This document shows, one piece after another, positions 39,054 through 48,091 of a DNA stretch of 64,000 nt; the stretch's first letter is position 1; every line of letters begins with the position of its first letter. This stretch comes from Kalmanozyma brasiliensis GHG001 (taxonomy: Eukaryota > Basidiomycota > Ustilaginomycetes > Ustilaginales). The notes below the pieces were generated by a model. That model saw only the letters and a list, made by a program, of their open reading frames with translations, did no database searches and was not told where the DNA came from. A program made the position numbers and the translations under genes. Location of the stretch: the NCBI RefSeq assembly GCF_000497045.1, contig NW_015961953.1, forward strand, positions 434,001 through 498,000, read 5' to 3'.

Positions 39054-41093
39054 ATGTCGAACTACACATACGAGCCCGTCTCGCCTCGCTCGCAGGGCTA
39101 CAGCGAGTCGACGTTCTCCAGCCCTCGCTCCATGTACACCGGTTCCGTGCGCACCGAATCCACACGCAGCTCCAGCTCCGACGATGGCGAGGCCGTCGTT
39201 CGTGTCGTGGCTCCCCTCGCAAAGCGACCGTCCGGTCCCAACAGCATTCAAGAGCGCAACGCCATTGCGTTCGCCAACGTTGACTACCTCCACAACGCCC
39301 TCAAGCTCCAGGACTTCAACAACAAGCAGAGCCAGGACGACAACGCTCTCGAGGAGCTCCTCGGCCTGTACGCTGCCAACGCTAACGTCTCTTCTCACAG
39401 CCCCAAGCAGGCAGCCTTCCGATCGCCCAAGGTCGACTCGATTGGCGAAGAGGATGAGCTCGAGCTCATCGACGAGCAGCCGCGCTACACACGAGAGGAG
39501 AAGGGCAAGTCGGTCGACTCGAGCGACTCTGAACAGCAAGTTTCTTCCTCGCCGCCGCTGTCCTCTGAGGCCAGCAGCATGTTCGGCGAGGCTGGCGCGC
39601 TCCCCACCTCGGGTCTCACCCGCGAGGACATCGTCTTCCGCACCGCCAACCTCAACGAGTCGCCCCCTACCCTGCCCGCTGCCCAGTCTACCCTCGCCAC
39701 CGCCTTCCCCTCGCTCACCGAGCCCCCCGCGCGCATGTTCGGCGAGGACGGTGCCCCCCTCCCCCCAACCAAGAAGGAGGAGATCACCGCCGCCGAGCGC
39801 GCCGCTCGCCAGGATGCACTCAAGGTCGAGCTCAAGGGAAGCAAGGTGCACTCGCTCGTCAAGGCCGTCGTTGTTCTCGAAAGCCGCACCTCGCTGTGGA
39901 AGCGCATCGCCGCCATCGACAAGAAGGCTTCCGACTCTGCGCCGCTCCCTCTCCTTCCCGAGCTGCCCAACCCCTGGGACATGGACATCCACCACGAAGG
40001 CCTCGACATCAGCACTATCAAGACCAAGACGCGCAAGATCTTTGAGCTGCCTCGCTCCAACACGGTCGGCGCCTGCCGCAAGTGTTCCGGTAGCGGCAGC
40101 GAGACGTGCCGTACCTGCCGCGGTGAAGCTGGCAACGAGTGCTTCTGGTGCTCCGGCTCGGGTCTGCAGAAGGGTCGTCGTCGCTGCGGTCGATGCCAGG
40201 GCCAAGGTAAGCTGAGTTGCATGGCCTGCGAGGGTAAGAAGGCCTCGACGTGCCGTTCGTGCGACGGTGCGGGCTGCGGCGAGTACTGCGCCTTTGTCGA
40301 GGTCAAGATGCGTCGCATCGAGGTTCCTGCCGTTTCGGTCGCCGACCTGCTTGGCTCGTCGCGCACCTCGGCCGCCAACGCCCACCCGATGATGGTCAAG
40401 AACGCCTCGATCGACATGCTGTGGGAGCTGGTCAAGATGCTGGCCACCAAGGCGAGCGTCAAGGCCAAGCGCCCCTACTTGCCCGTGTCGGCGGTGTGCA
40501 CGTGGGAGAAGAGCGTCAGCTACCTCGCCCAGGTCACCGCCATCCAGCAGGCCAAGTTCAAGGCCGGCTCCAAGCAGCCTTTCCGTCCCGAGGGCCTGCA
40601 CCGTCATGTGGCGACCAAGACGCGATACTTCTCGCTCTCGACCGACCCGGCACTGCCGCACGCCGAGTTGACGCTCGACCAATTTGTCAAGCAGAACGTG
40701 CCCGAGAAGGCCGTCGTCGAGGTGGGCCCCGCGACGGGCGTGCACAACGTTTCGCGCCGTCTGTCGGTGATGCTCCTCGGCGACGCCAACGCGCCGTTCA
40801 CGCCACAGCTCTCGTCGACCGCATCGTCGCCCAAGCAGTCGGGCGACTACTTTGGCGACTTTGCCGGTGCAGCGGGGACGGTGGTCTCGACGCCCGTCAC
40901 GCCGCTGGCTGGCTCGTCGCCTGTCTTGTCGCCTACGCTCAGGCCCAGCAGCGTCCGCCCCATGAGCCCCATGCGCGCCCCTCCTGCTCAGTTCAACTCG
41001 GACGAGCTCAGGATCAAGATGCTCCGCCACTCAAAGAGTCTCTCTGGGGCCAACTTTTCCCGCCCCATCACTGCCCCCGGTATCCCCATTTGA
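39054..41093 (+). CDS. Cysteine-rich DnaJ-zinc-finger-like protein, SSUH2-like
   Basis: A 679-residue protein with a disordered Ser-rich N-terminus (about 1-250). A conserved-looking segment (residues ~260-340, including PLLPELPNPWDMDIHHEGLD) is followed by a dense cysteine array from residue 341 to ~415 built of CxxC(x)GxG units: CRKCSGSG, CRTCRGEAG, CFWCSGSG, CGRCQGQG, CMACEG, CRSCDGAG. This is the DnaJ central zinc-finger pattern without a J-domain, an arrangement also seen in ssu-2/SSUH2 proteins. A globular region follows to ~560, then a Ser/Pro-rich tail. Role unknown; zinc binding and protein-protein contact are the fair inference. A TATA box lies ~70 bases upstream. The antisense strand is open for 691 codons, which I treat as a codon-bias mirror. 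Confidence 0.75.
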   Translation: MSNYTYEPVSPRSQGYSESTFSSPRSMYTGSVRTESTRSSSSDDGEAVVRVVAPLAKRPSGPNSIQERNAIAFANVDYLHNALKLQDFNNKQSQDDNALEELLGLYAANANVSSHSPKQAAFRSPKVDSIGEEDELELIDEQPRYTREEKGKSVDSSDSEQQVSSSPPLSSEASSMFGEAGALPTSGLTREDIVFRTANLNESPPTLPAAQSTLATAFPSLTEPPARMFGEDGAPLPPTKKEEITAAERAARQDALKVELKGSKVHSLVKAVVVLESRTSLWKRIAAIDKKASDSAPLPLLPELPNPWDMDIHHEGLDISTIKTKTRKIFELPRSNTVGACRKCSGSGSETCRTCRGEAGNECFWCSGSGLQKGRRRCGRCQGQGKLSCMACEGKKASTCRSCDGAGCGEYCAFVEVKMRRIEVPAVSVADLLGSSRTSAANAHPMMVKNASIDMLWELVKMLATKASVKAKRPYLPVSAVCTWEKSVSYLAQVTAIQQAKFKAGSKQPFRPEGLHRHVATKTRYFSLSTDPALPHAELTLDQFVKQNVPEKAVVEVGPATGVHNVSRRLSVMLLGDANAPFTPQLSSTASSPKQSGDYFGDFAGAAGTVVSTPVTPLAGSSPVLSPTLRPSSVRPMSPMRAPPAQFNSDELRIKMLRHSKSLSGANFSRPITAPGIPI

Positions 41094-41599
41094 TTCTTCG
41101 CTGTCAATAGGTTTCACTGTGCATGCTTCGTCAGTTCTCCAATATACCTTCTTTGCTAGCATTCCACATCCTCGTTCTGAAGTCTGATGGTCCTGAGCAT
41201 GCTCAGCTGAACGAGGTGCGCTCACTTTGCGAGGAACGTTAGCCTAATGAAAGCGTGTCAGTGGCTTGGGTGGTACGCTCGGCTAGTGCCTCGATGACCG
41301 AATTGGTTCTCCGACACTCAGCGCGCCATGTCTCTGGCTTCCCTCTTTTTGGCGAGACGAAACATAGGCCACCTAGAACCCGCATGCAGGAATTTTCTCA
41401 CGCTTGTTTCGTGAATTTTCGTAAAATGTTAGACCATCGTTCTTCTTTGCCAGGACGACGGGGCTCCGCCGGATCTTGCAGACTCAGATCGGCTAGGCCA
41501 GGATCGGTCGATTGCACACGCTCACGGGCACAGATAGCTTCGATATGGTAGATTGCGACGCAATGCTGAGATGTGCTATGCAGTATGATTGCGTGGAGC
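41094..41599. other. Convergent spacer
   Basis: About 500 bases between the SSUH2-like gene and the secreted-protein gene, which face each other. No gene or repeat seen. Confidence 0.4.
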
Positions 41600-42799
41600 T
41601 CACGAGCTGGCATGGAAAGTGACCTGGCCAGGCGGGTACTTTGTCAAGTTGGCATTGTCCGCCGAGAGGTAGGCAAAGCCGATTCCGTTCGGGTCCCACA
41701 CGTACTGCGTGACGTCGTACTCGCGGTCGTAGTCGAGCTGGGTGTAGGCAGCGAGGACGCCGGGCTGGGACTTGTTCCCGAACGGCACGTAGACGATCTC
41801 GTTGCTGGTCGTGTCGAGCTTCCAGATGTCGCGAGGGTAGTCCGGGATGGAATAGGTGCAGGTGTCGGTCTGGAAGCCGTTGATCCATGCGGGCTCGACG
41901 GGCTCGTTATGAGTACTGTCGTCGTTGTAGGGATCGGTCATGGTGTAGCAGTTGAAGCCACTGTCAGTCGCGTCGGAGCCTGGACGGATGCGACCGTAAA
42001 CGGTCGAGTCCGTAGAGTCGATGCCGACAGGGGAGTAATCGCAGCGCTCGAAGATGAACTGGTCCGAAGTGGAGCTGTCGGCCTCCCACTTGGCATTGAG
42101 CGGGCCATCGTATTGATTGGATGCAGAAGTGGTGTTGCTGAAGCGCATGGTACCGGTCTGTACCGAGTCGCAGTTGAGCGTGGGCTGCTGGGCAGGCGCG
42201 GTGACGGGCACGTTGTTCATCGGGATCGCCAGCGGCGTCGAGGGAGCGGTGAGCTCAGGGGTGTAGTCGACAAACAGCTTGCCCAGCCTACCGTCGATAT
42301 CGGGCTTGCTGCGCTCGGCACGCAGGGAGTAAATGCCGTACTGACTGCCGTTGACATAATTTGGGTTCTCACCGTTGAACCAGCCGTTGGCGTTCTGCGA
42401 GGCTCCGTTGTCGTCAAAGTCCCACGCAAAGGACTGCGACGCCCACACGTCGCCGGCGCCGTTGAAGCGGCAGTCCTGGAAGCCGAACGTCGCGTTGGCC
42501 TGATCGAGATTGCTGACGGTGAGACACTGAGTGGGGTCGTTGGCATCGACGAGATAGCCCTTCGACTGCTTCTCGTACTTGCCAAATGACTGCTGCGAGC
42601 AGACGGCGTTGGCAAAGTTGATCGGGTTGCCGCCGATTACAACATCGCCGTCAGAGCCGCGTGCGAGGGGACTGCCGTTGAAGTTGATCGCACCCCATTG
42701 GTGGAGGTGGACCTCGCAGGAGGAGCCGGTAGGTGCAGCCCTGACAAATGCTGCCGAGCCCAACAGGGCGAAGAGGAGGAGAGCTCGAGGGAATGCCAT
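41600..42799 (-). CDS. Secreted two-module cysteine-containing protein (effector candidate)
   Basis: A 399-residue secreted protein. The signal peptide is about residues 1-22 (MAFPRALLLFALLGSAAFVRA). Module 1 (about 26-185) is shared with the neighbour gene at 44412: SSC at 26-28, DGDVVIGG, GYLV-AND, CLTVSNLDQANATF, QDCRFNG-GDVWAS, a WFNGENPNYVN segment and KLFVDYTPEL. Module 2 (about 195-399) is unique to this copy. It has a similar beginning (LNCDSVQTGTMRFSN) and several cysteines, and may be a diverged second copy of the same fold. The CLTVSN...QDC...SFAW spacing resembles a ricin-B (beta-trefoil) repeat, but this is weak. There are several N-glycosylation sites. A TATA element (AAAGGTATATAGG on the minus strand, 42910-42898) lies ~100 bases before the ATG. 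No named family; secretion and duplication suggest a host- or wall-interacting protein. Confidence 0.75.
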   Translation of the reverse strand: MAFPRALLLFALLGSAAFVRAAPTGSSCEVHLHQWGAINFNGSPLARGSDGDVVIGGNPINFANAVCSQQSFGKYEKQSKGYLVDANDPTQCLTVSNLDQANATFGFQDCRFNGAGDVWASQSFAWDFDDNGASQNANGWFNGENPNYVNGSQYGIYSLRAERSKPDIDGRLGKLFVDYTPELTAPSTPLAIPMNNVPVTAPAQQPTLNCDSVQTGTMRFSNTTSASNQYDGPLNAKWEADSSTSDQFIFERCDYSPVGIDSTDSTVYGRIRPGSDATDSGFNCYTMTDPYNDDSTHNEPVEPAWINGFQTDTCTYSIPDYPRDIWKLDTTSNEIVYVPFGNKSQPGVLAAYTQLDYDREYDVTQYVWDPNGIGFAYLSADNANLTKYPPGQVTFHASS

Positions 42800-43806
42800 C
42801 TTGTCTGTGTTTGCTTGTGGGGGAGTGTGTGACTAGCTGTGAGCGAGCGAAACTTGATGAGATGGGTTCAACGTCGTTTTCAAAGAGTGATACGTCCCCT
42901 ATATACCTTTCGTCAGCTGTATGTTCGTATGGTAGGTCCACAAAGCGAAAGGCATGCTGCCCATCAGAGCCCCAAACCATGACTCCGCCGCGCCATCGAC
43001 TTTGCGGCCGAAGCACATCCTCAACAGCTTCACCGGCGGCAGCGCGTCGTCGCCGCACGTTGGCGTGGACAGGCTTCCGCTGCGGAAGTCTGAGCTGTCG
43101 TCTTTGTCGAACGATACACGTTCGAATGATCGTCATCCGAGCGAGACTCGGAGTTGCGTGGCCGGCTAGCGTCGGCAAATTCGCCGGAGCGTTCGAACGT
43201 TCTAAATTGCCAAGGGCAAGTGGACAGGTTCGAACAGCAGCGTCATTGCGTCTATCGGAACGGAAGTGGTGGTACAGCGGGGACGGAGGGCCGTGAAGAG
43301 TATTGCACAGCCGAATCTTGAGCCGAGTACGAGGGGTAAGCGACGGCCAGGCACAGCCGGGATTCCGCGACCGCCGCTTCAAGCGAGTGTAAGCGCGAAC
43401 TTTTGAAACGCGATTTTGGACAGCTTCTTCCAGTGGAAGCACCACGTCAGCCGGCGGGCAAGCGAGGTCGGACTGAGCTGAGCTGAGCTGTACCCGACGG
43501 CTACGTCGAACCGATGCCGCGCGATTCCGTCCTTGTAGCTTGACTCGGATTTGCACCTTCGGCTGCGACCGGCAAGCTCCGTGCTCAAATGGGAACAGGC
43601 AGCTGACTGGCTCACTCAAGGCGGATCAGTCGAACACACGCTGAAGGCACAGGTGAAGACGATGAATTGCGAATGCGATGCTAACATGCGAAGAGATGCG
43701 AGGAAGCGAGAACGGTGTGCGAGGACGTGGGAAGCCGAAGTCGATATGGAGCCGAATGCGCTGAGAATCGCAGGCATGCGCGCCACCATTGAGCTGACTC
43801 AACACT
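42800..43806. promoter_or_regulatory. Promoter region of the two-module secreted protein
   Basis: About 1 kb between two genes on the same (minus) strand. It contains the TATA element at 42900-42905, three GTTCGAA cores within ~115 bases (about 43119, 43190 and 43228, the middle one inside the palindrome CGTTCGAACG), and a short GAGCT tandem repeat near 43477-43491. No gene is supported, although long overlapping frames exist on both strands. Confidence 0.4.
42898..42910 (-). promoter_or_regulatory. TATA element of the two-module secreted protein
   Basis: AAAGGTATATAGG on the minus strand, about 100 bases before the ATG at 42799. Confidence 0.55.
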
Positions 43807-44412
43807 CTACTTGTAGATGTGCGACCCGACCACCGGGATGGACAGATAGGGCGAGGGACCCGACATCTGGGGCGTGAAGTCGACCAACAGCTTGCCCCAG
43901 CCCTGCTTGTCCGGCTTGCTCTTCTCGGCGTGCAGCCTGTAGATGCCGTGACCCGTCTGGTTGACGTAGTTCCAGTTCTCGCCGTTGAAGACACCTTTGG
44001 CGGGCATGCCGTCTTTGGTGTTGTAGTACCAAGCGAAGGCTTCGGAGGCCCACACGTCGCCTTCACCATTGAAGCGGCAGTCCTGAAGCGAAAACGTGGC
44101 GTTTTCCTGGTCAAGGTTGCTGACGGAAAGACACATGTTGGTGTCGTCGGCCGTGACGAGGTAGCCCTTGACCTCCTCGTAGGCGTTGTCCTTGCCGTAC
44201 GTGTGTCGGTCGCAGAAAGCAAGGTGAAAGACGAGAGCGCGACCACCAATCACGACGTCGCCGTCGGGGCCAAGCGCAAGAGGGTGCTGCTTGAACGTGA
44301 TAGCGGTCGACAGCTTCGTGTCCACGTAGCACGACGAGGGGAAGATTTGCGCCTGAACGAGGGCAAGCGAGCCGAACACAGCCGAGAGAAGGAGAGATCG
44401 AGCGAAGGTCAT
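43807..44412 (-). CDS. Secreted single-module paralogue of the 41600-42799 protein
   Basis: A 201-residue secreted protein equivalent to module 1 of the gene just downstream. The signal peptide is MTFARSLLLSAVFGSLALVQA. The mature part keeps SSC, PDGDVVIGG, VKGYLVTADD, CLSVSNLDQENATFSLQDC, RFNGEGDVWASEAFAWYY, VFNGENWNYVN, YRLHAEKSKPD and KLLVDFTPQ, with four cysteines in the same places. It stops shortly after the module (SIPVVGSHIYK), so it either lost, or never gained, the second module. The start at 44412 is preferred to the upstream in-frame start at 44493 because it begins the signal peptide directly. The TATA element (AAAAGGTATATATC on the minus strand, 44535-44522) lies ~110 bases upstream, like that of its partner. 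Confidence 0.75.
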   Translation of the reverse strand: MTFARSLLLSAVFGSLALVQAQIFPSSCYVDTKLSTAITFKQHPLALGPDGDVVIGGRALVFHLAFCDRHTYGKDNAYEEVKGYLVTADDTNMCLSVSNLDQENATFSLQDCRFNGEGDVWASEAFAWYYNTKDGMPAKGVFNGENWNYVNQTGHGIYRLHAEKSKPDKQGWGKLLVDFTPQMSGPSPYLSIPVVGSHIYK

Positions 44413-45240
44413 CTTGCTAATCGATTCAAGGTGAGAGATGGTGAGCTTGTGGATAGGGAGTGAAGAGACTGTTGTGAAGCGGATGGTGAGCATGATCCCT
44501 TCGACGTGTGTTGGTGCCTGTGATATATACCTTTTCAGAGCCTTGAATGTTCTTGCTCAGCACGAAAAGGAAGGTGGTCCTTGGTCTTCAAAAAGAGCAG
44601 ACCGTTCATCGTTGTGCCAAGCAACGTGCAGCGACTCGCTGTATTCGCGGCGGCTCCAGCGGCACTCGTCATCTCTACACTCCACCTATCCTGTGCCTTG
44701 GCGTTCGGCGCTCGGGTCGCCACCATTTACGTTGCTCGCCAGCAACTAAACTCACTCGAGGTCATCTCGGCCAGAAGTTGCCGGTAGGCTTACGATGCAT
44801 GTAAGCAACTCACATGTCATCCGCATTCGGAGCTCCGCGACGCTGGTGGGAGCTTGAGCAAGTACCCACAGCCCAGCTCATAAGCTCAAGCACCTCATCG
44901 TGCAGCTCACTGCAGGCTCGTGCACCGTAGAGGAGGAGGCTGCGTTTCGGCTAAGGGGCTGAAATATTGCACGTCTGGAGGAGCTCGGTGACTGCCCTAG
45001 TTGGAACTGATCGTTGCACGGAGATGCGTGACATGAGGCCCTTGACTAGCGGGACGGTCTGTGTACAGGATTACGGACAAGTGTGAGAGATTGTGAAATG
45101 TAGAACCCACCAGCGGGCTGTGTGTGGGTGGAGGTTGCTCGTGGAGCCGCTTCAGACGTATAGCTGTCAGCCAGCAGGCGTCCGGGGCGAGCAGTCGTGT
45201 AGAGGTGTAACTCATGGGTTTTTGAGCCCCCTGTCGATGC
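44413..45240. other. Intergenic region
   Basis: About 830 bases holding the promoter of the single-module secreted protein (TATA at 44524-44529) and the 3' flank of membrane protein member 3. No gene recognised. Confidence 0.4.
44522..44535 (-). promoter_or_regulatory. TATA element of the single-module secreted protein
   Basis: AAAAGGTATATATC on the minus strand, about 110 bases before the ATG at 44412. Nearly identical core and spacing to its paralogue's element. Confidence 0.55.
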
Positions 45241-46653
45241 TCATTGTCCTGCAGGCCCTCGGGCCAGCGTCGGTACCTGAATCTCGTCAAAGCCGAGACC
45301 CGCGCTGTCTTCACCGGATTCTTCTGTCATCCCGTCCCCTTTGAGAGAGCCGTGGGAGGTGCTGGAATTAGCTCGTTGCTGACGTGACATCTCGATCGTG
45401 TCTGCATTGTCAGACGAGTAGCGTGGCGAGTTGTGGTTCCAGTCGCGATCGACATCCTCGGTGCGAGAGACGGTACCGACAGTGACACGGATGCCGTGGT
45501 TGTTAGCCTCGGTAGGATAGTGGTGCGATCGACTGAATGGCGCCGTCTTGCTGCCCCACATGATGCGTGTCGTGCGTCCGGGATGAGCTGCGCCGCTAGT
45601 AGCGGGCGAGGCCTTGAAGTTGGGATCGTGCAAGCCAGCAGGAACCGTAGCGTGTGTGACACGCATACCGACGTGATTGCTGGAGGGAGAGCTAGTCGAG
45701 TCCATGATCTCGTTGACCCTTTGAGTTTGCCTGCCTGCAACTGCCGAGGCTCTCGCGCCAATGTCTCTGAAGGCAGCGGTGGCCGCGATAGGTGGAATAG
45801 CATACATGACCGGGGCTCCCAGACCTTGGTAGGTCATCTCTTTGAAGCTGAACCACGCTACCACTAAGAAGATGTCCGAGACCAGCTGCAGCACGTAGAA
45901 GTGGAAGCCCTGACGGATGAGGAAGCTCGAGATGCCTTGTCCTTTCAAGCCGGGAATGTGTCGTTGGCCTTTGGAACGGCGCCAGACGGAAGCAAGACCA
46001 CCGTCGAGGAGGCGGTGCAAGGTGAGGAGGAGTAGAGTGAGATCGAGACCCATGCTGAGACACTTGTAGATGAGGTTGGAGACGATCGTCTGGGTTTCGT
46101 GTCTTCTCGTATTGAATGCGCAGAAGCGGGTCGTAGGAATGTGATATCCAACACCCCAGAACGGCACCGAGACAGCAGAGGCTGCCAACAGCACGATGTA
46201 GTAGATCGTGAGGGGGACGACGATGGAACGTTTCCATGCGTAAAGCGCCATGGTCCTTTGGAGAAAGATGAGCATCACAGCGTCCAAGAGGAACATGGTG
46301 AGAGTGTCGAGCGCGAGTGCTACTGCTCCGCAGTCCTGGTCCTTGAGAGAAAGGTAAAAGATGAACATCAACGAGCATGTAGGCGGTAGTATACGGCAGA
46401 GGAGGTAGGCAAGGCGCGAAGCAAGCTTGGCCGGTTCGGTCCAGCCAGGCTTGCGGATCAGCTGGATATCGTACTGAATGTGATTGCACAGCTCCATGAG
46501 GACGGCGCCGAGGGAGATGCAGTACAGAAACAACAGGATGAGTGCCGATTTGCCATCGGCCGGAGGAAGCACGTTGAAAATGATCTCTGGAGCTGGGATG
46601 GCGACGGCTGGAACATCTACGCTGGGCACCAGGGAGGAAGCGACGGGAGACAT
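45241..46653 (-). CDS. Polytopic membrane protein, family member 3
   Basis: A 470-residue paralogue of the genes at 27318 and 29836, on the opposite strand and ~14 kb from them. Landmarks: PEIIFNVLPPADGK, YDIQLIRKPGW, LQRTMALYAWKRS, LHRLLDGGLAS, GQGISSFLIRQG, PIAATAAFRDIG, and in the tail RTTRIMWGSK, as in member 1. There are six or seven helices between residues ~35 and 300, then a ~160-residue hydrophilic tail rich in Ser, Arg and acidic residues. A TATA-like CATATAAG on the minus strand (46811-46804) lies ~150 bases before the ATG, the same spacing as for member 1. Unknown function; DUF6533-like 7-TM proteins are the nearest type I can suggest. Confidence 0.78.
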   Translation of the reverse strand: MSPVASSLVPSVDVPAVAIPAPEIIFNVLPPADGKSALILLFLYCISLGAVLMELCNHIQYDIQLIRKPGWTEPAKLASRLAYLLCRILPPTCSLMFIFYLSLKDQDCGAVALALDTLTMFLLDAVMLIFLQRTMALYAWKRSIVVPLTIYYIVLLAASAVSVPFWGVGYHIPTTRFCAFNTRRHETQTIVSNLIYKCLSMGLDLTLLLLTLHRLLDGGLASVWRRSKGQRHIPGLKGQGISSFLIRQGFHFYVLQLVSDIFLVVAWFSFKEMTYQGLGAPVMYAIPPIAATAAFRDIGARASAVAGRQTQRVNEIMDSTSSPSSNHVGMRVTHATVPAGLHDPNFKASPATSGAAHPGRTTRIMWGSKTAPFSRSHHYPTEANNHGIRVTVGTVSRTEDVDRDWNHNSPRYSSDNADTIEMSRQQRANSSTSHGSLKGDGMTEESGEDSAGLGFDEIQVPTLARGPAGQ

Positions 46654-48091
46654 GGCGATAGGCGAGCAGGGACGCCTCTGTAGACTGCCTCGAACTGCGG
46701 ACGGCTGATGAGACAGATGAGGTCGACGATGAGGGGACGAGGAAGAAGGAAGGTGAGAAGGCGATGCGGTCCGAATCGCTCATGCGAGCTTTGGTTGCAA
46801 CAGCTTATATGTGTCCTGACTGCCTGCGAGATGTGGGGCAAAACTCGCTACAGTGCTCTTTCCATTCCAGAGCATAGGCCGTGCTTGAGCAGCGACGCCG
46901 TGCTGATGGCCTGACAGCGATGCATCGGTCCACTCAAGCGAGGCAAAGACAGAACAGCATCGAAGGAGCCTCAATTGCCATCATAGGTCCCTTTGTCCGG
47001 TCCGACAAGTCTCGTATTCCCAAGTGACAGCTGTCAGGACCCCAATTCTGGAAAGCTCTCGGACTTTGAACAGTCACCCTAATTCTCATCTCGCTAGAGG
47101 ATCTCCAATCAGCTCAAGGGACAGCATCGATCACGAGTTCAATTTTTTCAGGCAGAACATCGCTCATCTAGCTACAATGATGACAGCCTCAGAGTCTGTG
47201 AGTCTGCAATGGCTGAGATGCGACAAGCGAGACCGGAACAATGACAGCCTGAGGAATTTGCGGCGTTTCTTGCGCGTTCACCATTGTCTCAATGCAATTG
47301 TTCTCGTTGAGCAGGTCCTGACACGTAAGACGACGCTTTTGATACCGCATGGTGTATATGTACTGTATGTACTGCTTGATGAGGACCCGCTGCAGAGCTG
47401 ACAGGGCATGAAAAGAGTGCACGGAAGCTCATCAAAGACCATGACCGGCTGCAAGTGGCGCGATGCAGAGCGTAACGATCGTCTCACACCCTTTCAATTT
47501 TCGCGGCGGACATCCCTTTGATCGTTCACACGTTCAGGCCTTAGACTTGTTCAATGATCGTTCCCTGGAGAGCATATGTCTCATGTGAGGAGAGCAGCCT
47601 TCCTCCAACATCGAGAGGGCAGCTTGGCCTTGTTCTGGTGACGGCTCGCTCATGTGCCGATCATAGGTGGCCCATCTCCGTACTCTCACGAGGTCCGAGC
47701 CCACAATGGTACTCACGTCCTGGAAAGGGGGACAAAGGTCAGGAAGGACGGCGATTGAAAATCCGGTCTGGACAGCGACCTCAATCGGGAAACCGGCACG
47801 ACCGGCTGCTGGTCGCCACGCCGCTTGATGCACGTCAGCTTGGTCGCACGCAAGACAAAACTCAATGACACTTCAGACAATGTTGTCGCTGGATGGCCTG
47901 CAGACCCCACCCGGGGCCAAAGCCGGACAAAGTCTTCATTCTCCTTCGCCTGTGACCTTATTGTCTGCTTGCCCGAATCTGCAACCGATCATTCTGCGCT
48001 GCATGGACACATTCCAATCGAAAATCTTGGTGTGGGAGCATTTGCTAGCCGTGTGTCGGTGCCGATCTCTAATCCTGTGTCATCGAGTCCA
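46654..48091. other. 1.4-kb intergenic region
   Basis: It contains the promoter of membrane protein member 3 and the 3' flank of the HAD hydrolase. No credible gene; a small AT-rich patch with TATATGTACTGTATGTACTG lies near 47356-47375. Confidence 0.4.

Noticed and set aside
38955..41030. 691-codon ORF on the minus strand
   Set aside because: Exact mirror of the SSUH2-like gene, with composition (Arg/Gly/Ala/Asp-rich, no domain) expected from reading biased codons backwards.
41573..42589. 338-codon plus-strand ORF opposite the two-module secreted gene
   Set aside because: Antisense shadow; the minus-strand product has a signal peptide and a paralogue.
42651..43619. 322-codon minus-strand ORF upstream of the secreted gene
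   Set aside because: Overlaps the true N-terminus in another frame, covers the TATA element, and shows no domain features.
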